NCBI RefSeq assembly: GCF_030272615.1
Contig: NC_081413.1
Coordinates: 550,620,136-550,684,135 of the forward strand
Length of the DNA stretch: 64,000 nt
Direction of reading: 5' to 3'
Source of the DNA: Cryptomeria japonica
Lineage: Eukaryota; Streptophyta; Pinopsida; Cupressales; Cupressaceae
The stretch's first letter is position 1, and each line of letters opens with the position of its first letter. A program made the position numbers and the translations under genes. Of the stretch, positions 44,334 through 55,991 are shown piece after piece. The notes below the pieces were generated by a model. It saw nothing but the letters and a program-made list of their open reading frames with translations. It searched no databases and was not told the origin of the DNA.

Positions 44334-45865
44334 TTCGCTCCTGACCCTTCCAGAGGATCCAAAGTGAATCTCGCCCCTGACCCTTCCAAAGGGTCCAGGG
44401 CGAAAATCAACCTAGGACTCATTTCTTACCTTATTTGACCAAATTTTGGCTTGCAAGGCATTTTGAAGGGAAAATTGGAAATGTTTGAAAACCTTGAAAA
44501 AATGATGGATTCTAGCTTGGAAGAGAAATTTCGCTCCTGACCCTTCCAGAGGGTCCAGAGTGAAATTCATCATAAACTTCATTTGCCACCTTGTTTGAGC
44601 TTGAAAACTTGTTCCTAACTTGGAAAACCATCTAATTTTGCCTTGTGAAATGGTTTGAAACTTGAACATTGAGCAGTTTAGCCTGGGATGAAGATTTCGC
44701 TCCTGACCCCTCCAGAGGGTCCAGAGCGAAAATCTTATTTGAGCTTATTTGTCACTAATTTTGGCTAAATTTTTATGTGCAGGGTCTCCTGGAAGGAAGA
44801 TTGGATGTCACTTGATGCATTTGGAGGTTTGAAAGCATGAAAAATGGCGAATTTTGGGCAACAAAGGTAAATTCGCTCCTGACCCTTGCTGAAGGCCCAG
44901 GGCGAAATTTTGGAATTTCCCTTATTTTGTAGTGAAAAAGATCAAGTTTTGAACATGAGTGAAATAAGGACATCTCCGTCTACCCACCTGAGAAAGTGTC
45001 AACTTGAAAACATGAAGGATTTTGTTGAAAACTTAAAATTCGCTCCTGACCCTTGCTGAGGGTCCAGGGCGAAAATTTTATGGGGGATGTTTTTGCTTAG
45101 TTTTGGAATGTCAGAGGTTTCAAGGTGAAAAATGAAACATTTTGAGTCTAGATTGCAAAATTCGCTCCTGACCCTTGCTGAGGGTCCAGGGCAAAAAGGC
45201 TTAGGAGGCTTTCTTGCTTGGTTTGGTTGAAATGAAGTGTCAAAAGCATGATGAAAGATGAGAACCTACCTTGCAAAGGAGTTTCAAGTTGGAAAAATGA
45301 AGATTTTTAGTCAAAATTGCAAAAATCGCTCCTGACCCTTGCTGAGGGCCCAGGGCGAAATTTCCAAGTTCTTCCCTTTTTTTTGCAAAATTAAGACAAG
45401 ATCTTATGATTTGGATGGAATGGAGGCATGATGTTCTTTGCCTTAGAAGTGATTTCAAGTTAAAAGCATGAAGAAATATGCCTAGAACCCAAAATTCGCT
45501 CCTGACCCTTGCTGAGGGCTCAGGGCGAAAATTTGAAAAACTCTTATTTCACCTTGCAGAAACAAAGCAAATTTGGATGAGATGAATGAAAGGGATCATT
45601 GCCTAACCTTGTGAGGTAGATTGGGTTTAAAATGATGGAGGAGTAAGCACAAATTTGAGAAATCGCTCCTGACCCTTGCTGAGGGTCCAGGGCGAAAAAA
45701 CCCTAAATGCACTTTCCCTCCAAAATTCAAGTGAAATCAAACCCAAACTCCAGTAAAAGATGCCATTTACAATGCCTAGGTTAAATTTTGGATTTATAAA
45801 AATGGGGTATTCAAGGCCTAAATTGAAAAATCGCTCCTGACCCTTGCTAAGGGTCCAGGGCGAAG
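44334..45865 (+). repeat. Tandem array of eleven conserved hairpins, about 166-bp period
   Basis: A 35-base inverted repeat starts at about 44334, 44369, 44530, 44696, 44872, 45039, 45161, 45325, 45495, 45662 and 45829. The consensus left arm is TTCGCTCCTGACCCT, the loop TGCTG or TCCAG, and the right arm AGGGTCCAGGGCGAA, giving about 14 pairs with two bulges. The hairpin is far better conserved than the 120-140 bp between copies. Early copies use a TCCAG loop and later ones TGCTG. Confidence 0.95.
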
Positions 45866-46199
45866 TTATTGGCATTCTTCATTGATACCTTAGTCAAGCG
45901 TTGATATTCCTCAAATTCCCCAAAATTGCTAACTTCGGAGCCTTTGGAAAGATTAAATCAAATTCGCATTAAATTAACGGCATTTTAATTTAATAAATTA
46001 ATTTTTGACCTTGAAATAATCAAAAGGGACATCTTGGAGGCATCTAAAATTAATTTTTTGAATTAAAATTTGTTAATGAGCGCTCAAGGCATTGTTTTGC
46101 CTTTATTTGGCAAGTCGGCCCACCTTTTTTGAAAGGTTTTATTTATTTTTTACCTCTTTATTAGCAAGTCGGCCTTGGGGATACAAGGGGTGAGCGCTC

Positions 46200-46206
46200 T
46201 ATATAA
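46200..46206 (+). promoter_or_regulatory. TATA-like box 1 in solo LTR
   Basis: TATATAA in GCGCTCTATATAATGGGG, preceded by two AGTCGGCC blocks. It lies about 330 bp after the last hairpin. Confidence 0.5.
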
Positions 46207-47336
46207 TGGGGAAGTATTGCTTTAAGTTTCAAATCATTCATTCATCCTTCTAAGTGCGAAATTGAGGAGCAAATTGGAGAGGCGAATTTCTTGCTTGATT
46301 GGAGGATAATTTCCAGATTTTGGAAGGTATTTTAAGGCGAATTTCCAGATTTTGAAGAAGCTAGTGGAAGGTGGAGCTCTTTTGAAGACTAATGGAGGCG
46401 TAATTCATCCAAGGGAAGACTATAATCTAAACCTTGTCTAGCAAAATCCAGTCTTCTTTCATCATTTTCGAAGGTCTTAGAGTTAAGTACTCAAGAGAAG
46501 GAATGGAAATCATTTTGATATTCTTCGTCAAGGCTTGTTTTAATTTCATAGCAATTTTTGAAAAAAAGTCTAAGACTTGAGAGTTTGATTTTGTTGATTA
46601 ATTAATTAGGAAATGAAGAATTCTAGATTTATCATGAAATTTCCTAATCAATATCTTGAATCTTCCCTTTGGAGAGTCTTAATTTCTACACTTTAAGATA
46701 TAATGCTTAAAGACTAATTTTGGAATTTTTGTGTAGGCATCAAATGGAGACCCCGGAGTTGGAAGATCAACCACTTTACGGTCTCCTCCAAGAAAATCAA
46801 GCAAGGATAAGGGCGACCTCCTCCAGTCTAGCATCGACAAGGACGGCCTTCTTCTGTCAAGCGTCGTCAGGAATAACCTCTTCCAATCCAGCATTCCAAG
46901 GCGAGGTACATCATCATCCTGCACATCAAAGACAAAAGAAGTCAGAACATGGGTTCGTCGAAGAAGCAGATAGTTTCAGAAGAGTTAATTAAAGCTAGCT
47001 TCTCAGCAACATCAAGTTGAATATCTACCAAGTTACAAGTGTCAGACGAGGTGGCATCCCAGTCATCACTTCTCCAGTCGGTTTGGTCCACCTCAGCGTG
47101 TCCAGATTCAATGTACCTAACTCATGGGAGATGGCACAAACTTCGATGTACCTACCCCGATTATCCATTGGTCGAATTTTCCAGAGAAGACATGTGTCCA
47201 ATTAATACAATTATTTCATTGGTCAGAATTGAGTTTGTTGTAACGAACCCTAATTAGGGTTTTCGTTGTAGAATCTTGGCCATTGATCTCAATTTGATCT
47301 TAGCCATTGAATTGTATTAAGGGCACTATATAAGCC

Positions 47337-47344
47337 CCGACTCT
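47337..47344 (+). promoter_or_regulatory. TATA-like box 2 in solo LTR
   Basis: TATATAAG in GGGCACTATATAAGCCCC. The related LTR at the right edge has a TATATATA box at the equivalent place (61915-61922, minus strand), so this is probably the main LTR promoter. Confidence 0.65.
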
Positions 47345-48220
47345 TCATTTGTAAAGGCTAATAGAGAATAGAGAATAGAGAGTAGTTAGAAGAGGAATAG
47401 TTAGCTAATAGTGGATAGTCAATTGATAGAATAGCAATTAGAGTAGAATAGAAAGAGAAGGCAAAGATTGTTGCCAAGATGTTGTTGTAAAAGACTTGTA
47501 AAACTTCATTGAAGAAATGGTGAAATTTATGGGTTCGATTCAACAATTTGCATGGTCTCTATACTTCTCATATTTGATTTCATCTTATTAGATGAGTGGA
47601 AGAAATGTGTTTGATTGATGGTGAAATTCGTATATCCATACTACTAGTAGTTTGTTGATTGCAGACTTGCCTTGTGTAGTCAACTGGAATCATTCAGCTT
47701 AAGCTTAACTTCAATTGTCGCTTCTTCATTGATATGCATCAGCCTGATGGTGTCTATGCTTGTAGTGATGATCTGAACATCATAAAGCTTTCCTTCGAAG
47801 ATCGCACTAACCTTGTGGAGATGGTCCTGGGATGTCAAAACAAGACTTAGTTAGAATTTCATCAAAGATCATTCATTGCTCTTACATTCCTTAGTATCAG
47901 AATTAGATCCTTTCCTCGCCTTCGTCCTTTTTTCCTTTTTTTCAAAATCTAAGCCAGTAAAATCCTATGTTCCAGCAATATTCAAAGCAAAATCAGACGT
48001 TTAGGTCGTCAAGTGTAAGTCCCCTTGTGATTCCAGCAAATCACATCATACCACTAGTGCTTATCCACACGTAGAGATCCTGCAACGAAGAACCTTGAAG
48101 TCATCCTGATTGATCCTTTTCGCGATATCTTCAGCATTCAGAGGCTTTATTCAAGAGAGGATAAGGTACCATTTGGGTATTTTATTCTGTGTTTGACTGT
48201 GTACAAAATACACATCAACA

Positions 48221-48225
48221 CATAG
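48221..48225. repeat. Target duplication of the solo LTR, right copy
   Basis: CATAG directly after ATCAACA. Confidence 0.9.
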
Positions 48226-48479
48226 CTAGTCAAAATTGTTTAGTGAAAGTAAGGTAATATAGTAATATAAATGTTGAGCTCACTCTATATTGTCGGCTAA
48301 ATAGTAAAAGGCAATTTCTCTTTAAACTATTACAATGATAAGAAATCAGTCCTCTCAAAAAGTCTACACTGTCAATAGATCCGATCACTATAACTTTGCA
48401 TGGATTTTTTTCTTCCTGTGAAACAATTTCCTTATTAGTCATTTCCCTACGACTTTGCTTTGTTGCAAGCTTATCTTAT

Positions 48480-49700
48480 TTGTTTGCTTTATGTTTTTTT
48501 GCCTTTTTACTGCATTTTGGCCTAATTTTTCCAAGAGAAGACGTCAATTATTGGTCGGGAGACTTTGGAAAGCCACTTTCTAGCATATTTATTAAAACAG
48601 ATCTTATTGCTTCACTTACCTTCAACAATTCTAATTTAAAAAATGCTTTGAATATGCTTCATGACATTGTGGTTGGTGATGAACATATCTCTTTGGCCTC
48701 GTCTTACACTTGTTTGATCCAATCAATTTCAAAGCCAATATTTTGTAGCATATGGTTAACGGAGTGGACAACACAATGAGTCAAAAAGATGTGTGAATAA
48801 TACTCCTCAACCAATAAATCAGCTGCTCTACAATTTTAGGACTCGAATAATATTTTGAGGCAGCACTTTCTCAATGGCTTTGAAGAGAATTTTAGCAATA
48901 AATGCACCATCCTTCACCTCCCCTTCACAATATGTTGCTCTCAAAACATCTGTACTACAATAACATTGATCAATGGCCAATTTCTTGTATCCTTCCATCC
49001 ATTGGAAATGATAGACACCCTTATTATTTCCCATGAATTCCTTATGGGCTTCAATGACTCTTCCATGAACTTCACCTCTTTTTCCAATCAAGTGCTATAC
49101 ACTTTCTCAAAACCCGGGACCTTATACCCTTTTAGAGCTTCATTAATTGCATGAACATTGAAAGACAATCCATTTGCATAGAGACATCTCACTATGTGTT
49201 GATCAGCAATCTCTTCATACCTGTTTTGAAATGTCAATTCCAATAGTCCCTTTGATCTCTTATGTGTAAAGGCTGTGGGTTATTCTTCACGTGTAGCCAA
49301 AAATGGGTGGCTTTCTACAAGTTGAACATTAGAAGGTGGAGGGAAGAATTATCCTCAAGATCCTTTCTATGACAAATGATGATTTGATTTGTGGCCTACT
49401 TTTGATCTACTTTTTCCTACTCATTAGTATATGCTTTTGATTTGCATTTTTTGGAATGGGTACATTTTTTTTCTAGGCAAATCTTGATGCCTAGTCTAAG
49501 GATGTAGTATAAATGGGCTTTCACTCAACTGTATGAGCTTGAATAGTTGACATCACACCCATTGCAAAGCCCAACATAACTCCCAACATCTAGAAGCTGG
49601 TATACCATATCAAAATGTTTCTGAAGGGAAATGTATGGGTCTATCCTGAAGTAAGTCGGCCCATGGAGCTAGAACTGTTTGCCATTGTAATCCCTATGAC
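48480..49700 (-). pseudogene. hAT-type transposase relic (BED finger + DUF659)
   Basis: On the minus strand near 49600-49480, CNGCDVNYSSSYS.VKAHLYYILRLGIKIC resembles a BED zinc finger of plant hAT transposases. From about 49260 down the frame reads IADQHIVRCLYANGLSFNV, LKGYKVPGFEKVYS, then YCEGEVKDGAFIAKILFKAIEKVLPQNI, NCRAADLLVEEYYSHIFLTHCVVHSVNHMLQNIG and LLKVSEAIRS, all in the order of the DUF659 transposase region. Several stops and at least two frame changes (near 49090 and 48840) destroy it. The C-terminal dimerisation domain and terminal inverted repeats were not found. Confidence 0.8.
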
Positions 49701-50480
49701 GACAAATTCAATAACAACACATTTGAAGAATTGAAGCAAATGATAATATAAAAATATATATACAACTTAATTCATTTAAAAACATTAAGCATGTGTTATA
49801 GATTCATAAAAGAATGAAAATAAAACAAGACATCATGTGTAAAAAAAGAAATGTAGATAATAAAAATTCAAAAACATGAAAAAAACCCACCTCTTTTGCT
49901 AAAATATTCCTCTACAATCTCCTTGGCAACAAATGGGCTCTTGCAAATGCATAGAAATAGCAAACCAACCACTTTGGAACCTTCATTGATCAATCTTCAA
50001 CTCTATTTGTGTAGTAGCAAGCAAGAACAAAAGTTCAGCAAGGATGAATAATATTTTTGTTTTGCATTCACAATAAGGGAAATGACTTTGTTTGTCTTCA
50101 AAATGTCTTGGAATCCATACTTTAGGGTTTGGGGGTATTTTTGGGCATGTGGTCAAAGTCAAACACCAAATTAAGTAACAATAGGTCAATATTCTAACAG
50201 CTTTGCCTTGGTAGGACCAACTAGGAATGAAATTGTCCAAATTCAGTTTGGGTTTGCCCAAGTTCATCCCACATAGACCTACAAGGATTGGACAAAACTT
50301 TGGACAGCCCCCAATGGGGACTGAACCCAGACCCATATTTGAACCGGATTAGACTCAAACCGGTAAGCTCTAGGAGCTGAACCGGTGACATAGGGAAGAA
50401 ACAAAATGGTGGTACAATACTATTGGCGATGTGTAGGTAGATAAGATTCTTGATATGGTGGTGAAAGGAAGACCATAAAA
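49701..50480. other. Gene-free spacer
   Basis: Nothing recognisable; a minus-strand ORF at 49983-50336 has no family signature. Confidence 0.4.
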
Positions 50481-50489
50481 GATGTTAAA

Positions 50490-50830
50490 CATATGAGATG
50501 GTGAATTACACTTTGCTAGCTAACCTTCAATGCTCATTCAAGCTTGAGGTAAATGAAGATGCCATATGCGAATTGGATAAGGAAATGGCTAAGCAAGACA
50601 AATATGAAAATTTGATGAACCAAACATGCATCTTAGAAGAGCAACGTATTGTGGTAGCAAATAGGTATATAGGGTCAAGTATAAAGCAAATGAATATAAA
50701 GCAAGGCTGGTCACAAATGGATTTGCATAGAAGGAACTGACTATGAGGAGACATTTAACTCTACTACCAAAATGGGAACAATCCAGTTGATTCTAGCCAT
50801 CATAGCATAGTTTGGCTGTATACTATATCA
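50490..50830 (+). pseudogene. Copia reverse-transcriptase fragment
   Basis: In changing frames, 50660-50825 reads YKARLVTNGFA, then TDYEETFNSTTKMGTIQLILAIIA, the start of a copia reverse transcriptase. A stop follows GFA and a frameshift lies near 50740. The upstream part (50498-50650) may be the linker before it. Confidence 0.65.
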
Positions 50831-51224
50831 ATGGCTGCAATATTTCCAACCCAAGATCAAATTGCAAACAATCAAACCAAGTTTCTTGGCCCAAATAAAT
50901 TTGAAAATTTTGAGATAAATTTGGTGTATTTTCTAGAATGACAATTAAGGGAAGATGTTAGTGGTTAATATATAAAGTTATACTAGTCATCCAATAATAG
51001 GCTTAATAATGAAGTTACCCTACTATTAGGGCTAGGGTTTGTGTCACCCTACCATTAGGATTTAAGGTTGTCCTATAAACTTACCATTGCTCTTCAATGA
51101 TAGATACATGAAGTATTTCTCTCCTTCGTCTATTCTTATTGTACTCTTTGTACATATCAATTTTTATAATAGGCTGATAACTTATCTGGGCAAATGTAGT
51201 TATACTTTTTGAAGAAATATAATT

Positions 51225-51780
51225 CCTTAAGATTTTGTGTCAAATTCAAGGCATTGGCTGAAAATCAATAAAGTAGCTGGATTAAAACACAAAAGTCTGA
51301 TAATGGAGGCAGGTTCACTTCCAAGAACTTCGAGGCGAATTATGAGGAGGAAGGCATTCACTAACAATTGACAAACCCATAGAACCCTCACTAGAATGGA
51401 GTAGTTGAAAGGCCCAACAAAACTATCACCTAAATATAAGTTTGTAAAAAGCCTTGTAGGATGTACACCTAAAGAATCTTGCTTGGGGATAAAACTAAAT
51501 GTAAGATATTTCTTCATGTTTTGGTTCAGCTGTATATGTTTTATTACGTAATTAAAAAAGAAGTAAACTAGAATCTAACAGCTATAGATATGTTTTTGTT
51601 GGCTATGGTGAACATTCTAAGGCATATAGAGTTGTCAAATGTCCTACTAATAAAGTCACTATTAGAACAGATGTTGATCCAAGAGAAACAAACTATTTCT
51701 TTTGTTATAAATTCTTCACAAGTGGCTAGTCATATGCTGGAAAGTAGCACAAGGATGCATTCCCAGCCCTAAAACCAATC
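51225..51780 (+). pseudogene. Copia integrase fragment
   Basis: The frame reads KSDNGG.FTSKNFEANYEEEGIH, then NGVVERPNKTIT, KIFLHVLV and a FVGYGEHSKAYRV-like tail (51585-51640), in the order of the copia integrase core and its C-terminal region. It is heavily mutated. It lies downstream of the reverse-transcriptase fragment at 50660, the reverse of normal copia order, so the two are rearranged or from different insertions. Confidence 0.65.
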
Positions 51781-51789
51781 TCCCAATCC

Positions 51790-52495
51790 TCTATAGTGTT
51801 ACCAAGATGGTGAAATAGCAGGAGACATCCCTAGCTTGTCCCAAAAAATTTCAAAATCTCAATGGTCCTCAAAGTGGAATGATACATCAAGGAATGTTTG
51901 CAAGACATTTGGTCATCCTAAGGAAAGCCAAGGATGTCTAAGACATCCCTCAACCGTCTTGAGATGTCCAAGCACCTGCATGAAAAAACCAATTTCACCT
52001 ATTTTTTAAAGATACTTTGGATTTGGTCAAAGCTATAAAATTAAAATTGAAACAATACAGCTTAAGCTGTAAGGCATTGATTGATGGGTCAAGAATGTGG
52101 AAATATAGTGGCAAATATTGAAACCTTTGGCTACTGATATTATTCAATGGTACTTACTAATAGTCGTTGCTACAGAAAAATACTAGAAAGTTGCCACTGC
52201 AAAGATGTTGATTTTTATATAGGTATTATTATTCCTTTGCCAAAGAAGAAATTAATTAACCTTTAGAAAAGGATTCAATTTTGCTAAGAAATTAATCCAT
52301 TACAACCACCCTTTAGGTATTGTTCTTTTGAAATCAAATAAATTAAATCATCTCTAGATATAGGTATGAAGATTTAGATTTGATCATTGAATCCTTTCAA
52401 ACCAGTGTTGAAGTAATCCCAACTAAAATTATAACTTTCATAATAACATGGTGTTCCTCAATGCATGCATGTGAAATATATATTTTATAGATTGT
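51790..52495. other. Gene-free spacer
   Basis: No signal beyond AT-rich spacer sequence. Confidence 0.4.
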
Positions 52496-52499
52496 AGAA

Positions 52500-52508
52500 G
52501 TCTCTCTC

Positions 52509-52541
<33 letters not shown>
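52500..52541. repeat. (CT)n microsatellite
   Basis: A TCTCTC run with a few TCTA interruptions. Confidence 0.95.
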
Positions 52542-53773
52542 GAAATATCCCTGACCAATTTGTACAGACTTTGTTCCAGAACTTTCACCAATAACGTATT
52601 CAGACTTGAACAAATTTCTAAATCACAAAACTAAATTCAATATAGTTCAATAATCACATTGCTCAATCACCGTTATACAACCAACAATTACATACAGAGA
52701 AATTCACAAAACTGGGAATCATTGTCGTCAAATTTATTATTATAGAGTTTCAGAATTAGAGCTTATCTGACACTCAATTTGCATTCCTTCCAATTCCTTT
52801 ACTAGCACCAGTTGAATCTTTCTCAACCAATAACTATAAGCAAAGCATGTTTCCTTTCTCTTGCACCGGGATAATCTACTGAGCCAGCAAGAATAGCAGC
52901 AACGTTTTTCTTCCAATCCCTAACTTTGCAGTCCCGTATATATAACTAGCACTGTCCAAGCTTTCCTTACAAAGATCAAATCACACCAGACTTCCCGTAT
53001 TACAAGACAGCTATACATGAGGGTGCGTGCACAAAGTTTCAATAATATCCATCTCTGGCCTTGGAAACTATATTCGCCAGCAAAGTCTTAATTTCAATAG
53101 ATTAAATAATCTTCATATCAAATTGTAGCCTCCCATAAATATTCATGGCAAAACATATATTCGCAACCTTTACTATAATTCCGCCCAAAATATAATGTCT
53201 CCGCAATCAATAAAGCCTCTATGTCTCAAGGCAAATATTAATCATGCGCACCGATTCATAACATCCAATCGCCCAAAAATGAAATATACATAGAACTTGG
53301 CCAATTAGAACAATATTGAACTTCAATAGTCAGAATAAAATATTCCTTTATCTCGGTTAGATATAAATTACCTCGGATCTACAACTATCAATAAACCCTT
53401 ACGAATTTGTCTCCAAAGGAGGCTTCACAAATTTGGCACAGATGTAGACTCCGTCACGAATCCACCCTTAGAAAGAACTAGGGTTTCATCCAGCCCTTCT
53501 CAAACATTTGAAGGTTTTCATCTCCAGCATGTATAAACGGTTTATCAAATTCCAGCATGTCCAATACATCACCAAGATATAAAGATCTCTAGGAAGCATC
53601 TAGAAGTTGGGCCGACTTGCTAGAGAAATATATTTTAAAAAGTGATATTATAATAACATTTAATTATTTAATTAAATTAACTAATATTAAGTCATCATTT
53701 CAATATTTCATTTATTTATTGGACAGCTCAAAAAAAAAAAATTAATTAATTATCAATTTAAAATTGGGGACAT
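52542..53773 (-). mobile_element. LTR-like sequence, minus strand
   Basis: On the minus strand a TATA box (GTTATATATACGGG, near 52935-52950) is followed by about 400 bp with an AATAATAAA poly(A)-type signal. The right end reads TGTCCCC on the minus strand. The organisation is that of an LTR, but neither the opposite end nor any primer site or purine tract is certain. Confidence 0.3.
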
Positions 53774-54177
53774 TACATGGTCAAATTGTTGGTTTAGACA
53801 ATTGGGGACATTAAACCACCCCCCCCTCTCTCTCTCTAAAATGGTCCTCAAATTGCCATCCCAAATATGCACCCCCTACCCATCCTTCCCCAAAACATTG
53901 TGGAACATAGCTAATATTATAGTTCCTTTGAAAGATAAAGGTTCTCGTTCTTGTACCCCATCATAGCCACCAACATGAACCTTTGACTGACAATTCTTCC
54001 ACGTCACTAGTCTATCAGAGGCTTTGTTTTGAGGTGGTTGCAATTTTAGATGTGGTTAATACACCACAAGAAGCTTGAGTAGCTATGTGATAGAGATCCA
54101 AGTAGCATAATTCCTATCTTCAAAATGTGGGGAAGGATTCTAACGTTAGATACATGGTCAAATTGTTGGTTTAGACA
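53763..54177. repeat. Templated-looking duplication block
   Basis: A 27-base sequence starting TACATGGTCAAATTGTTGG occurs identically at 53774-53800 and 54151-54177. The first copy is bracketed by two identical 13-mers, ATTGGGGACATTA, at 53763-53775 and 53801-53813. Confidence 0.9.
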
Positions 54178-54249
54178 AACATGCTATTTTTCCTCTTTCT
54201 TTTGACCTTTTTCTAGGTGCTTGAAGCATAGTGATACTTTGAAGATAAA

Positions 54250-54610
54250 GTTCAACCTGAGTGGGAAGCCATTACATGTAAATGGATATAAATGAAGATA
54301 CGATTCAACCTAAGTGGGAAGCCATCAGATGTAAATGGATATCTAAGATTAAATGTAAAGTAGGCGGTCAGAGATATACAAGGTTTGTCTTGTTGCAAAA
54401 GGATAATCCCTATAAAAATGGATGGACTATGAGGATAATTTTGCTCCTGCATTAAATATGTTTAAATTTTGATTGTTTCTCTCCATAACAACTAAGTTTG
54501 GTAAAAAGGTGTTTTAGATGGGAGTGAAGAGTGCCTTAATAAATCAAGACTTGGCCAAGCAGGTTTACATGTTGCAACTTGAGGGATTTTAGAAGTTGAT
54601 CATGATCATC
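54250..54610 (+). pseudogene. Copia reverse-transcriptase fragment
   Basis: In shifting frames it reads CKWISKIKC, RYTRFVLLQKD, DYEDNFAPAL, LSITTKFGKKVF and VKSALINQDLAKQVYMLQLEGF, which follows the order of a copia reverse transcriptase up to the Q-PEGF motif. The start contains a 53-bp tandem duplication (TTCAACCT.AGTGGGAAGCC at 54251 and 54304). Multiple stops are present. Confidence 0.7.
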
Positions 54611-55985
54611 TGGACTGTCAACTTCTTAACTCTATGGATTTAAGAATCACTAGCCTAGTAAGTGACAATGCATCAGCATCCTTGAAGTTTTGGATTTAAA
54701 ATAAGACTTTCTAATCCAAATGTCAATGTCAGAAGTGATCATAATGATTTTTCCATAGCTAGTCCATTTAATAGCAGCTTGAGAAATATGATTTATGTTC
54801 TATATTTGACCTTTTTGATCTAAGCCTCCTATTGTATTGCTTAGGTGTAGAATTCTACAAAAATGACCAGTTCATTTTTCATGGATCAAGTCAAGTATGC
54901 TACAAATCTACAACATACCCACATGGCACCCATGGCAAACCTGGGGCTATGTCCTATTTTTCCCATGGCATGTTCAGCCACTCCCAATAGGACCCACAAG
55001 AACAAAGATAAGAAAAGCAATTTTAAAACATTAAAAAATCTATGTTACCCCAAGTTTCCGGGACGGGGGGACGGGGGGATGAGGAAACGGGTTTCCGGGA
55101 TGTTTTTTTTTTGCCCGGAACAAGGGAGGGCAGGGGACAGCTAGCTATATATATATGTATATATGAATAATGAAATTTAATAATAGCAAGTAGCAACATA
55201 ATAACATTTATAAATTAGAGTCTTGAATCTTGATTCTAATTCTAATTATGTAATATAATATACTAATATCATTGATCATTCATCGAATCATCATAGAACT
55301 AAGAACATAGCATCAAACAAATAAGATTAAGAACATAGGATAGCATCATGAATTATGATCAAATGAATCAAATAAGAGTTCAATTTTCAATTTCATGCAT
55401 TCATAGATATAATTCATTGAAACAATGAGAAGTTACACTATCAAGTACCATATCATAGATTCATATATCAAAATATTTAAATAAGCAAAGGCTGCAAGTT
55501 TCAAATTTCAACAAAATGAAACATTGAAAAGTTAAAGTAATAGATGAAGAGCTATAAGTATCATATCATATATCAACTATCATGTATCAATGTACCATAT
55601 AATGTTAGAAGTGAGAAGACTCAAAGTGACAAAGTCCGAAAGTGTCAAACTTCAAAGTCAAAATGAAAACAAAAATAGTATGTTGCTGCCCCTAATCTTG
55701 ATCCAAGTCAATGTCACTGTCAGCCTGAACAGTGACAATAATAAAGTTAATAAACTTATTAACTTTTCTCCAGACTAAAGATAATAAATTATAATTTATT
55801 AATTTGTAATTTTTCAATTATAAAATTATTATATTATTTAATATGTATTAATAATTATTAATAAATAATAAATATTATAATATTATATAAGCATTTTTTT
55901 TTTTTTTAAATTATTTTTTTATAAAAAAAAATTAACAATCAGGGATCCAATTTTTTTTTTAATTAATTGCTCTTAAAATAATAAT
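54611..55985. other. AT-rich gene-free spacer
   Basis: It contains a short G-rich patch (55050-55140, runs of G6) and a long A/T stretch (55780-55990). No gene is supportable; the plus ORF at 54863-55144 has no family signature. Confidence 0.45.
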
Positions 55986-55991
55986 ATTTTT

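Larger units (their letters stand above)
43909..48220 (+). mobile_element. Giant solo LTR, about 4.3 kb
   Basis: The unit begins TGTTG and ends CAACA (terminal inverted repeat) and is flanked by a perfect CATAG duplication. It contains no retroviral gene, purine tract or primer site. The last 1.1 kb resembles the LTR end at 61058-62120 in opposite orientation, including CCCTAATTAGGGTTT, a TATA box, GAGAGGATAAGGTACC and GTACAAAATACAC.TCAACA. This supports an LTR left by recombination between two LTRs. Two TATA-like boxes lie at 46200-46206 and 47337-47344. The upstream part carries the hairpin array (44334-45865). Alternatively it could be a compact non-coding element with short unseen LTRs. 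Confidence 0.8.

Noticed and set aside
49983-50336. Minus-strand ORF of 117 codons
   Set aside because: No domain or neighbouring element supports it; composition is like its non-coding surroundings.
55050-55140. G-rich patch as possible quadruplex or promoter
   Set aside because: The runs are interrupted and there is no downstream gene; I can only note the composition.
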